Shown here: in pieces, positions 1 to 8,226 of the stretch
How the letters are laid out: each line of letters starts with the position of its first letter
Position numbering within the stretch: position 1 is the stretch's first letter
NCBI RefSeq assembly: GCF_900110655.1
Contig: NZ_FOEQ01000001.1
Coordinates: forward strand, 62,001-126,000
DNA: 64,000 nucleotides
Direction of reading: 5' to 3'
Origin: Pseudomonas soli
GTDB taxonomy: Bacteria; Pseudomonadota; Gammaproteobacteria; Pseudomonadales; Pseudomonadaceae
Notes under the pieces: model-generated
What the model was told of the DNA's origin: nothing
Databases searched by the model: none
The model's input: only the letters and a program-made list of their open reading frames with translations
Position numbers and translations under genes: made by a program

Positions 1-1144
1 TGGCGAACAGGGCGGAACGCGCTTCCTGGAGCAGGCCGTGGCCCAGCAACAACAGGCGGCGCGCAAGCTGATCCAGCTGTCGGCATTGTCATCGGTGCTC
101 AACGTCTGGGCGGTGCAGGCCAGCTTCGCCGCGTTGCTGGTGGTCGCCACGCTGTGGCTCGGCGAGCAGGCCGGCGCAGGCTTCGACAACGCAACGGTGA
201 TCGCCACCCTGGTTGCGCTGGTGCTGGCGACCCGTTTCATCGACCCGCTGCTGGATGTGGCCGGCTACAGCGAGGTGCTGCGCGGTACCCGCGGCCAGTT
301 GCAGGCGGTAGCCGAGCTGCTGGCCGTCGAGCCGCTGCCCGAGCCCGCCGCACCGCAGCCGCCGGCCGACGGCTCGGTGCAGCTGGAGCAGGTCGGATTC
401 CGCTACGGCGATGACCAGCCAGAGGTGCTGCGCGAGGTCAGCCTGGACATCGCGCCCGGCAGCATGACGGCGCTGGTCGGCGCATCGGGTTCGGGCAAGA
501 CTACCCTGGTGCGCCTGATCGCCCGTTTCTTCGACGTCACCCAGGGCCGGGTCAAGGTCGGCGGGGTGGATGTGCGGCAGATGTCCGCCGAACAGCTGGC
601 CGGGCAGATCAGCCAGATCTTCCAGGACGCCTACCTGTTCCAGGGCAGCATTGCCGACAACATCCGCCTGGGCAAACCCGACGCCAGCGAGGCCGAAGTG
701 CTCGAGGCGGCGCGGCTGGCCGGGGTGCAGGAGATCCTCGAACGTCTGCCCGAAGGCTTGCACACGCCAGTGGGCGAGGGCGGTGCGCGTCTGTCCGGCG
801 GCGAACGCCAGCGCATTTCGATTGCCCGCGCGCTGATCAAGGACGCGCCGATCCTGCTGATCGACGAGGCCACCGCGGCGCTGGACGCCGAGAACCAGGC
901 GGCCATCGCCGAAGCGCTGGCGCGGTTGCGCGGCAAGCGCACGCTGATCGTCATTGCCCACCAGCTGTCGACGGTGGCCATGGCCGACCAGATCGTGGTG
1001 CTGGACGAGGGGCGTATCCGCGAACAGGGCGCCCATGCCCAGCTGGCTGCCGAGGGTGGCTTGTACGCGCACTTCCTCGAGCAGCGCCGGGCCGCCAAGG
1101 GCTGGCGCATCGGTGAAGCCGCAGGCGATGGAGTGACCGCTTGA
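1..1144 (+). CDS. Siderophore-type half ABC transporter (membrane domain plus ATPase), 5'-truncated by window edge
   Basis: The reading frame is open from base 2, so the true start lies upstream. The visible part is the end of an exporter-fold membrane domain (hydrophobic segments encoded before about base 250) followed by a complete ATPase domain with Walker A GASGSGKTT, signature LSGGERQRI and Walker B ILLIDEATAAL. The C-terminus is intact. It overlaps the downstream permease start by 4 bases, so it heads or continues an iron-uptake operon. Half transporters of this type (YbtP/YbtQ, IrtA/IrtB) move ferric siderophores inward despite an exporter fold. That role here is inferred from the neighbours; siderophore export is the alternative. 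Confidence 0.85.
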   Translation, partial: GEQGGTRFLEQAVAQQQQAARKLIQLSALSSVLNVWAVQASFAALLVVATLWLGEQAGAGFDNATVIATLVALVLATRFIDPLLDVAGYSEVLRGTRGQLQAVAELLAVEPLPEPAAPQPPADGSVQLEQVGFRYGDDQPEVLREVSLDIAPGSMTALVGASGSGKTTLVRLIARFFDVTQGRVKVGGVDVRQMSAEQLAGQISQIFQDAYLFQGSIADNIRLGKPDASEAEVLEAARLAGVQEILERLPEGLHTPVGEGGARLSGGERQRISIARALIKDAPILLIDEATAALDAENQAAIAEALARLRGKRTLIVIAHQLSTVAMADQIVVLDEGRIREQGAHAQLAAEGGLYAHFLEQRRAAKGWRIGEAAGDGVTA

Positions 1145-2085
1145 GTCGGTTGTTGCTGCCAACACTGTTGTTGCTGCTGTGTGGCGTTTCACTGATGGTC
1201 GGGGCCAGCCAGATGTCCTGGTCGGCCTTGCTGTCGGCCTCCGACGATGCCTGGCTGACCCTCACCGCCAGCCGCCTGCCACGCCTGGCGGCGCTGGTGC
1301 TGACGGGTGTCGGCCTGTCGATCTGCGGGGTGATCCTGCAGCAGATCGTGCGCAACCGCTTCGTCGAGCCGGCCACCTGCGGCGGGCTCGACGCGGCCAA
1401 GCTGGGCATCCTGGTGGCCCTGACCGTGCTGCCGGGTGCCGGGGCCACCGGGCGCATGCTGTTCGCCCTGGTGTTCTGCCTGCTGGCGAGCCTGGCGTAT
1501 GTGGCGATCATTCGCCGCATACGCTTCACCAACCTGGTGCTGGTGCCAGTGATCGGCCTGATGTACGGCAGCGTGCTCAGCGCCATCGCCGAGTTCCATG
1601 CCTATCGCCACAACATCCTGCAGAGCATGCAGGGCTGGCTGCTGGGCGACTTCTCGCGGGTGATCGAGGGCAACTACGAGATCATCTACCTGATCCTGCC
1701 GATCGTCGTGCTCACCTATCTATATGCCCAGCGCTTCACCGTGCTGGGCATGGGCGAGGGCATGGCTACCAGCCTCGGCCTGAACTATGCGGCCACCGCG
1801 ATCCTCGGCCTGGTGCTGGTGGCGGTAACGGTGTCGGCCACGGTGATAACCGTGGGCGCGATCCCCTTCGTCGGCCTGGTGGTGCCGAACCTGGTGGCGC
1901 TGCGCTACGGCGAGAACCTCAAGCGCACCTTGCCCATCGTCGCCATGTGCGGCGCGGCGCTGCTGCTGGCCTGCGACATCCTCGGCCGGCTGCTGATCCA
2001 CCCCTACGAAGTGCCCATTGGCCTGACCGCCGGCAGTGTCGGCGGTGTGCTGTTCCTGGTGCTGATCCTGTGGAAGTGCAAATGA
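1141..2085 (+). CDS. FecCD-family siderophore ABC permease 1
   Basis: A 314-residue, very hydrophobic protein of the BtuC/FecCD family, which forms half of the inner-membrane channel for ferric siderophores. The start is TTG at 1141, overlapping the previous stop (TTGA). Family features include an early QQIVRNRFVEPATCG stretch matching the conserved Q-x3-RNPLA-x-P region, and a G-x-I-x-FVGLVVPN-type segment near residue 245. With the next permease, the ATPase and the lipoprotein it resembles VctDGCP, FatBCD or YclNOPQ systems for catecholate or mixed siderophores. The exact siderophore cannot be told from sequence. Confidence 0.9.
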   Translation: MSRLLLPTLLLLLCGVSLMVGASQMSWSALLSASDDAWLTLTASRLPRLAALVLTGVGLSICGVILQQIVRNRFVEPATCGGLDAAKLGILVALTVLPGAGATGRMLFALVFCLLASLAYVAIIRRIRFTNLVLVPVIGLMYGSVLSAIAEFHAYRHNILQSMQGWLLGDFSRVIEGNYEIIYLILPIVVLTYLYAQRFTVLGMGEGMATSLGLNYAATAILGLVLVAVTVSATVITVGAIPFVGLVVPNLVALRYGENLKRTLPIVAMCGAALLLACDILGRLLIHPYEVPIGLTAGSVGGVLFLVLILWKCK

Positions 2086-3020
2086 TGCGCCGCGCCGCCT
2101 GGTTGTTGCTGCCGGCCCTGGTGCTGGCGTTCCTGTTGCTGGGCTCGGGCCTGGACTTCAACTACGTGATCCCCAAGCGCCTGGTGCGCCTGGGCGCGAT
2201 CGTGGTGGCCGGGGTGTGCATCGCCTTGTCCTCGGTGATCTTCCAGACCCTGGCCGGCAACCGTGTGCTGACCCCGGCGATCATGGGCTACGAAGGCATC
2301 TACCTGCTGTTCCAGGCGGTGCTGGTGCTGTGGCTGGGCACCGGCAGCGTGGCGCGGCTCGGCGCGCAGGGCAACGCGCTGCTGTCGATGGCGTTGATGC
2401 TCGGCTACTCGTGGCTGCTGCAGCGCTGGCTGCTACGCGAGGGGCGCGGGGATGTCTACCGCCTGTTGCTGCTGGGGCTGGTGCTGACCATGGTGCTGGG
2501 TACCTTCACCCAGTTCATCCAGCTCAAGACCAGCCCGGGGGAGTTCTCGATTCTGCAGAGCCTGGGCTACACCAGCTTCAACCGCGCCCAGCCGGCCCAG
2601 GTGCTGTACTCGGGCCTGCTGGTGGCGGCAGTGGCAGTGCTGGTGGCGCGCGGCACTCGGGTGCTCGACGTGCTGGCGCTGGGCCGCGACCAAGCCATTG
2701 CCCTGGGCCTGGACCATGGCCGCTGCCTGCGCTTGCAAATGGCGCTGATCGCCGTGCTGGTGGCGGTGTCGACCAGTCTGGTGGGGCCGACCGCGTTCAT
2801 GGGGGTATTCGTCGCCAACATCGCCTACGCCCTGGCACGCAGCGCCCGGCACCAGGTGACCCTGCCACTGGCCTGCGCCGTGGCCATCGGCATGTTCCTG
2901 CTCGCCCAACTGCTGGTCGAGCATCTGTTCAACTACCGGACCAGCGTGAGCATCCTCGTCAACCTGGTGTGCGGCGCGTACTTCCTAGCGCTGATGGTCC
3001 GTACCCGAGGCACCCCATGA
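2082..3020 (+). CDS. FecCD-family siderophore ABC permease 2
   Basis: A second BtuC/FecCD-like permease of about 312 residues. The start is ATG 2082 (or the adjacent ATG 2085), overlapping the stop of the first permease. Hydrophobic segments run along the whole length. The QTLAGNRVLTPAIMG stretch corresponds to the family's conserved early motif, and VGPTAFMGVFVANIAY to its later conserved segment. Two different permeases translated back-to-back suggest a heterodimeric channel, as in FatCD, VctDG or YclNO. The stop overlaps the ATPase start by 4 bases, so translation is probably coupled. Confidence 0.9.
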   Translation: MMRRAAWLLLPALVLAFLLLGSGLDFNYVIPKRLVRLGAIVVAGVCIALSSVIFQTLAGNRVLTPAIMGYEGIYLLFQAVLVLWLGTGSVARLGAQGNALLSMALMLGYSWLLQRWLLREGRGDVYRLLLLGLVLTMVLGTFTQFIQLKTSPGEFSILQSLGYTSFNRAQPAQVLYSGLLVAAVAVLVARGTRVLDVLALGRDQAIALGLDHGRCLRLQMALIAVLVAVSTSLVGPTAFMGVFVANIAYALARSARHQVTLPLACAVAIGMFLLAQLLVEHLFNYRTSVSILVNLVCGAYFLALMVRTRGTP

Positions 3021-3799
3021 TCACCCTCGAACACCTGCACAAGGCCTATGGCGACAAGACCGTGCTCGAAGACGTGAGCCTGGCTTTCCCGGCTGGCCAG
3101 GTTACCTCGCTGATCGGCCCCAACGGCGCCGGCAAGAGCACCTTGCTGATGTGCATGGCCCGACTGCTGCCGGCAAGCCGCGGGCGCATCCTGCTTGACG
3201 GCCAGGACATCGGCCGCATCGCCATCGCCGACTACGCCCGCCGCGTGGCCACCCTGCGCCAGGTACTGGACTTCAACCTGCGCCTGACCGTCGAGGATCT
3301 GGTCGCCTTCGGCCGCTTCCCCTACAGCCGCGGCCTGCTGACCGCCGACGACCACCAGGTAATCGACGAATCCCTGGATTTCCTGGGGCTGCAAGCGCTG
3401 CGCCGCGCCTACCTAGACGAACTCAGCGGCGGCCAGCGGCAGATGGCCTTCCTGGCCATGACCATCGCCCAGCGCACCGACCTGCTGCTGCTCGACGAGC
3501 CGCTGAACAACCTCGACATGAAGCACGCGGTGCAGATCATGCAGGCGATCCGCAGGCTCTGCGACGAGCAGGGCCGCACGGTGATCCTGGTGGTGCACGA
3601 CATCAACTTCGCCGCCAACTATTCCGACCACGTCGTCGCCATGAAGCAGGGCGCGGTGCACAGCCACGGGCCGGTCGCCGAGGTGGTCACCGAGGCCAAC
3701 CTGCGCGCGCTGTTCGGCCTGGCGTTCGAGATCCTGCCCAGCGCGCAGGGTTTCGTCTGCAACTACTTCAATCCATCACTATCGAGAGAGCTGGTATGA
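3017..3799 (+). CDS. Siderophore ABC transporter ATP-binding protein (FepC/FecE family)
   Basis: A 260-residue cytoplasmic ATPase that would energise the two preceding permeases. Visible motifs are Walker A GPNGAGKST, signature LSGGQRQMAF, Walker B LLLLDEPLNNLD and the H-loop VVHDINFA. The start is ATG 3017, which overlaps the upstream stop (ATGA). The stop overlaps the lipoprotein start in the same way, so the four genes form one tightly coupled unit. Length and motifs are normal for the family. Confidence 0.93.
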   Translation: MITLEHLHKAYGDKTVLEDVSLAFPAGQVTSLIGPNGAGKSTLLMCMARLLPASRGRILLDGQDIGRIAIADYARRVATLRQVLDFNLRLTVEDLVAFGRFPYSRGLLTADDHQVIDESLDFLGLQALRRAYLDELSGGQRQMAFLAMTIAQRTDLLLLDEPLNNLDMKHAVQIMQAIRRLCDEQGRTVILVVHDINFAANYSDHVVAMKQGAVHSHGPVAEVVTEANLRALFGLAFEILPSAQGFVCNYFNPSLSRELV

Positions 3800-4758
3800 A
3801 CGGAATCTGCAAGATACTCCTGGCCGCCGCCGTGGCGGCCGCGTTGCCGGGCTGCGACCAGGCCCCGCCGGAGCAAGCGCGCGCCGCCAGCGCCGACTAT
3901 GCCCCGGTGAAGGTCGAGCACGCCCTGGGCACCACGCTGGTCGAACACCAGCCGCAACGCGTGGTGGCCTTCGACATGAGCGAGCTGGACACCCTCGACC
4001 AGCTCCGCGCGCCGGTGGTCGGTATCGCCAAGGACTATGTCGCGGGTTTCCTGGCCAAATACCGCGATGACCCCAAGGTGGCGGACGTTGGCACCACCAT
4101 CCAGCCCAACCTCGAACGCCTGCACGCGCTCGAGCCCGACCTGATCCTGATCTCGCCACTGCAGGCGCAGAGCTACCAGGAGCTGAGCCAGATCGCGCCG
4201 ACGGTGCACTACGACATCGACATGGACAACCGCCAGGGCAATGTCATCGACACCGCCAAGCAGCACCTGCTGACCGTCGGGCAAATTCTCGGCAAGCAAG
4301 ACTTGGCCCGGGAAACCGCCGCGCGCATCGATGCCAAGGTGGCCCAGGTGCGCAAGGTTACCGACGGGCGCCCGGAGAAGGCGCTGGTGGTGCTGCACAA
4401 CAACGGCGCGTTCACCGCCTACGGTGTGCGTTCGCGCTACGGCTTCATCTTCGACACCCTCGGGGTCAAGCCGGCCAGCGACGATATGCAGGCCGGCCTG
4501 CACGGCCAGCCGATCTCCAATGAGTTCATCTACCAGGCCGACCCGGACATCCTCTACGTGATCGACCGCACCGCGGTGATGGAGCGCCGCGCCGCGCTGG
4601 ACCGCGAGACCCTGGACAACCCGCTGCTGCGCCAGACCAAGGCGTGGAAGAACGGCCATGTGGTATTCGTCGATCCACAGACCTGGTACCTGTGCACCGC
4701 CAGCGTGACCTGCCTGGAGCGGGTAGCGGACGAGGTGGTGAAGGGATATCAGCGCTGA
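3796..4758 (+). CDS. Siderophore-binding periplasmic lipoprotein (FatB/VctP/YclQ-like)
   Basis: A 320-residue substrate-binding protein. The N-terminus is a lipoprotein signal with lipobox LPGC (Cys20), so it is predicted to be a lipid-anchored periplasmic protein. The body has the class III binding-protein pattern: QRVVAFDMSELDTLDQL early, EPDLILISPLQAQSYQEL in the first lobe, and a helical linker before the second lobe. It would deliver ferric siderophore to the two permeases encoded just upstream. The start overlaps the ATPase stop. It is followed by about 90 bases and then the Fur-like site and TonB receptor. Confidence 0.9.
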   Translation: MNGICKILLAAAVAAALPGCDQAPPEQARAASADYAPVKVEHALGTTLVEHQPQRVVAFDMSELDTLDQLRAPVVGIAKDYVAGFLAKYRDDPKVADVGTTIQPNLERLHALEPDLILISPLQAQSYQELSQIAPTVHYDIDMDNRQGNVIDTAKQHLLTVGQILGKQDLARETAARIDAKVAQVRKVTDGRPEKALVVLHNNGAFTAYGVRSRYGFIFDTLGVKPASDDMQAGLHGQPISNEFIYQADPDILYVIDRTAVMERRAALDRETLDNPLLRQTKAWKNGHVVFVDPQTWYLCTASVTCLERVADEVVKGYQR

Positions 4759-4847
4759 GCCCCCGCTTTGGTCCCTGTGGTGGTTAAGCCGATAGTGGCC
4801 AAGTGACTGTAATTTCTGTTGAGGGATTCGCCGACTCGTACGGAATG

Positions 4848-4866
4848 ACTAATGAGAAACATTACC
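4848..4866. promoter_or_regulatory. Fur-box-like operator upstream of the TonB receptor
   Basis: The 19 bases from 4848 match the classical Fur consensus GATAATGATAATCATTATC at 14 of 19 positions by eye (ACTAATGAGAAACATTACC). It sits 25 bases before the receptor start codon, a plausible position for iron-dependent repression. Confidence 0.65.
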
Positions 4867-4890
4867 ATTCTGTCCTGTAAGGAATCCCTC

Positions 4891-7128
4891 ATGCCTCCAC
4901 TGCAACATCCCCAGGCACCGAAACTGCCCCGCAGGGCCTTGCGCATGGCCGTGCTGCTGGGCATGGCCGCCATCGCCGGCAACGCCTTCGCGCAACCGCC
5001 ACGCAGCACCTCCTCGGCGCAGCAGCAAACCCCCGATGTGAAGGAAGAGGGCCTGACCCTGCCGGAAACCCTGGTGCAGGAAACCCGTGACGCCCTCGGT
5101 GCCCCGCCACCGGAATATGCCGGGGGCCAGGTTGGCTCGGGCAGCCGGGTAGGGCTGATGGGCAACAAGGACTTCAGCGAAACCCCGTTCAACGCCATCA
5201 GCTACACCAAGGAATACATCGAGAACCGCCAGGCCCAGGATATCGGCTCGGTGATCGGTGCCACCGATCCGTCGGTCTACGTGCCGAGCAAGCGCGGCAT
5301 CTTCGAGACCTTCTTTATCCGCGGTCTGTACAGCACCGGCAACGACATCACCTTCAACGGCCTGCCGAGCATGGCGCCGAACATGCGCGGTTCCACCGAG
5401 CTTGCCGAGCGTATCGAAGTACTCAAGGGCCCGTCGGCGCTGCTCAACGGCATGCCCCCCGACGGCAGCGTCGGCGGCAGCATCAATATCGTGCCCAAGC
5501 GTGCCGGCGACGAGCCCCTGGCCCGGTTGACCGCCTCCTACGAGTCCGATGGCCTGGCCGGCATGCATGCCGATATCGGCCGCCGCTTCGGCGACCAGAA
5601 ACAGTTCGGCGTGCGCTTCAATGGCGTCTACCGCGACGGCGACACCCCGGTGGACGACCAGCAGCACCGCATGCAGCTGTCGTCGCTGGCCCTGGACTGG
5701 CGCGGCGAGCGGGCGAGGGCGTCGCTGGACTACTACCACCAGCGCGAACGCATGGACGGGGTCAACTATTTCGGCATTGCCTCGATCAGCCCCGGCGTGA
5801 CCCACCTGCCCAAGGCCAAGAAGGGCGATCACTCGCTGGCCCCGGAGTGGGGCTACACCGTCAACGACACCGACACCGTGGTGCTGCGCGGCGAGTACGA
5901 CCTCAACGACTCGCTCACCGCGTTCGCCGGCTGGGGCCATCGGGAAGGGGGCTACAACGCGCTGATGACCAGCGGCATGCTGCTCAATGATGCCGGCGAC
6001 ATCGCCGCCACACCGATCCGCTCGGCCCGCGATGGCGAGCAGAAGTCCGGCGAAGTCGGCCTGCGCGGGCGCTTCGCCACCGGCCCGGTCGACCATGCCT
6101 GGTCGCTGGCGGCCACCCGCTACGACTCCGAGAACAGTTTCAAGGACAAGCGCCTGCCGACACGCATCCTCACCAACTACTACAACCTGGACTATGGCCC
6201 GCGCCCGGAGATCGGCGAGTACGGCAACGTCACCTCTCGCATGCGCGCCCGGCTGAGCAGCGAAGCCTTGCTCGACACGATGTCGTTCCTCGATGACAAG
6301 GTGCAGTGGACCGTCGGTGCACGCCACCAGAACGTGCGCGCGTCGAACTACAACGGCAACCACCAGCGCACCTCCAAGCCCTACGATGAAAGCCGGGTTT
6401 CGCCGGCCACGGCCTTGCTGGTCAAGGTCACCGACGAACTTTCGCTGTACGGCAACTACATCGAAGGCCTGAGCCAGGGCGGCATCGCCCCGGACAACGC
6501 GCGTAACGCCGGCGCGATCATGGCGCCGTACCAGACCAAACAGTACGAACTGGGCGCCAAGCTCGACCTGGGCACCTTCGCGCACACGGTCAGTGTCTAT
6601 CAGGTGAAGAAACCCAGCGCCTATACCGATCCGCTGACGCAGATCTACGGCGTGTACGGCGAACAGCGCAACCGTGGCCTGGAATGGTCGTTCTTCGGCG
6701 AGCTCGAGCCGGGCCTGCGCCTGCTGGGCGGTGCGTCCTACACCAAGGCCGAGCTGACGAAATCGATACGCAAGGAAAACGAAGGCAACCAGGCCACCGG
6801 CGTGCCCAAGGTGCTGGCCAAGCTTGGCGTCGAGTACGACCTGCGCGAGATGCCCGGGCTGACCCTGACCGGCAACGCCAACTATGCCGGCCGGCGCTAT
6901 GCCACCGATGCCAACAACCTGTCGCTGCCGTCCTACACGATTTTCGATCTCGGCGCCCGGTATACCCTGAAGCTCTCGGACAAACCGGTAACCTTGCGTG
7001 CCACCGTGCAGAACGTGACCAACAAGGCCTACTGGATCGGCTCGTGGAACGGCGGCGACGGCAGCGGCCTGTCTGGTGGGCTGGGCACGCCGCGGTCGTT
7101 GTTGTTCTCCACCTCGGTGGATTTCTAG
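4891..7128 (+). CDS. TonB-dependent siderophore receptor
   Basis: A 745-residue outer-membrane receptor. The start is ATG 4891, chosen because AAGGA lies 7-8 bases upstream and a normal signal peptide follows (ending near NAFA). An upstream in-frame ATG at 4852 falls inside the Fur-like site and is rejected. A plug domain follows (ETPFNAISYTKEYIENRQ, then RGIFETFFIRG and ERIEVLKGPSALLNG), then a beta-barrel ending in a C-terminal phenylalanine (SVDF). This is the receptor architecture used for ferric siderophores. Linkage with the ABC importer suggests both handle the same compound, probably under Fur control. Confidence 0.93.
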   Translation: MPPLQHPQAPKLPRRALRMAVLLGMAAIAGNAFAQPPRSTSSAQQQTPDVKEEGLTLPETLVQETRDALGAPPPEYAGGQVGSGSRVGLMGNKDFSETPFNAISYTKEYIENRQAQDIGSVIGATDPSVYVPSKRGIFETFFIRGLYSTGNDITFNGLPSMAPNMRGSTELAERIEVLKGPSALLNGMPPDGSVGGSINIVPKRAGDEPLARLTASYESDGLAGMHADIGRRFGDQKQFGVRFNGVYRDGDTPVDDQQHRMQLSSLALDWRGERARASLDYYHQRERMDGVNYFGIASISPGVTHLPKAKKGDHSLAPEWGYTVNDTDTVVLRGEYDLNDSLTAFAGWGHREGGYNALMTSGMLLNDAGDIAATPIRSARDGEQKSGEVGLRGRFATGPVDHAWSLAATRYDSENSFKDKRLPTRILTNYYNLDYGPRPEIGEYGNVTSRMRARLSSEALLDTMSFLDDKVQWTVGARHQNVRASNYNGNHQRTSKPYDESRVSPATALLVKVTDELSLYGNYIEGLSQGGIAPDNARNAGAIMAPYQTKQYELGAKLDLGTFAHTVSVYQVKKPSAYTDPLTQIYGVYGEQRNRGLEWSFFGELEPGLRLLGGASYTKAELTKSIRKENEGNQATGVPKVLAKLGVEYDLREMPGLTLTGNANYAGRRYATDANNLSLPSYTIFDLGARYTLKLSDKPVTLRATVQNVTNKAYWIGSWNGGDGSGLSGGLGTPRSLLFSTSVDF

Positions 7129-7146
7129 CCAACTCCACACTGGCTG

Positions 7147-7203
7147 CGTGGGAGCGGCGGTGAGCCGATGCGACTTGCCCCGCGACCACCGGCGCGGCCG
7201 GTG
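7147..7203. repeat. REP-like intergenic element with hairpin
   Basis: The short gap between two convergent genes holds a sequence of the type scattered through P. putida genomes (TGGGAGCGG..., CTTGCCCCGCGA). It ends in a perfect 7-bp hairpin, CACCGGC/GCCGGTG with a 3-base loop (7187-7203). It may also act as a bidirectional transcription terminator. Assignment to the REP family is from memory of the consensus. Confidence 0.55.
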
Positions 7204-7209
7204 CCGCGC

Positions 7210-8106
7210 TCACAGTGCGTCCGGAAACTCTTCGCGCAGGCTGCTCCCCAGCCAATCCATGAACCACAACGCATCGGCACTCGGCGGCTGGGGTGGCGTC
7301 AGCAACTGATAGCTCTCCAGCGCCACGGCCTGCTCCACGCAACGCACCAGGCTGCCTTCGCGCAGTTCACGTCCGACCAGCACCTCGGTGGCCAGGGCGA
7401 TGCCGTGGCCGCGCTGGGCCAGGTTCAGCACGATATCGTTGCTGATATGCGAAGTATAGGCCTTGACCCGCACCCTCAGGCCATTGGCGGCGAACCAGCT
7501 GTTCCACCAGGTGCCGTCATCGACATGGATCAGCCGCAGGGCGGGCAGGTCGGCAGCGCTCAGCCCTGCGGGCAACTGCGCCAGGTAGCTCGGCGCGCAT
7601 ACCGCGAACACCTTCGGGCGGATCAACACCTCGCGTACACCGCTCATCTCACCCGGCAGGCCGAAGGCGATGCCCAGGTCCGCCTGGCGGGCATCCACGC
7701 TGGTGAACGTGGCATTGGGCTCGATGGCGATCCTCAGGTCCGGGCGCAGGCTGCGCAAGGTGTCGATGCGCGGTGTCAGCCAGCGTGAGGCGAACGCTGG
7801 CACACAGAGGATGCGCAGCCAGCGCTCTTCACCACGTTGCCCCAGGCGCGCACCGGCGCCGGCGAGGATCTGCAGCGCCTGCGCTGCGGCCTTGTAGTAA
7901 TGGGCGCCGGGCAGGGTAAGGGTCACCCCGCGCGGGGAGCGCTCGAGCAAGCGTACACCCAGCCAGTCCTCGAGGTTTTTCACATGCCGGCCGATCGCCG
8001 GCTGGGTCACGTGCAGCGCCTGGGAAGCCGCGACATAGCTGCCCAGGCGGGCAGCGGCCTCGAACGCGCGCACGGCGTTGAGCGGGGGCAGGCGATCTTC
8101 GGCCAT
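7210..8106 (-). CDS. LysR-family regulator (GcvA/AmpR-like)
   Basis: A 298-residue transcription regulator. The N-terminal winged helix (LNAVRAFEAAARLGSYVAASQALHVT) and a LysR effector domain are complete. The start is the second of two close ATGs (8106), because AAGGA stands 6 bases upstream of it and would abut the first ATG. It is transcribed away from the serine hydrolase gene at 8227. The LNALRAFE-type N-terminus is common in GcvA/AmpR-like proteins, and the arrangement (LysR gene divergent from a beta-lactamase-fold gene) recalls ampR-ampC. Regulation of that neighbour is inferred. Confidence 0.88.
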   Translation of the reverse strand: MAEDRLPPLNAVRAFEAAARLGSYVAASQALHVTQPAIGRHVKNLEDWLGVRLLERSPRGVTLTLPGAHYYKAAAQALQILAGAGARLGQRGEERWLRILCVPAFASRWLTPRIDTLRSLRPDLRIAIEPNATFTSVDARQADLGIAFGLPGEMSGVREVLIRPKVFAVCAPSYLAQLPAGLSAADLPALRLIHVDDGTWWNSWFAANGLRVRVKAYTSHISNDIVLNLAQRGHGIALATEVLVGRELREGSLVRCVEQAVALESYQLLTPPQPPSADALWFMDWLGSSLREEFPDAL

Positions 8107-8226
8107 GGGCATTCCTTGGTTGTTAGTTTTTTTAATAGTGAAGGCAAATTTATTGTGCTTTTCCCGCTGGCTCAAGTTGCAGACACTCGGGGCAGCGTAT
8201 TTCCGCGCTTTTCGAGGAGCCCTCCG

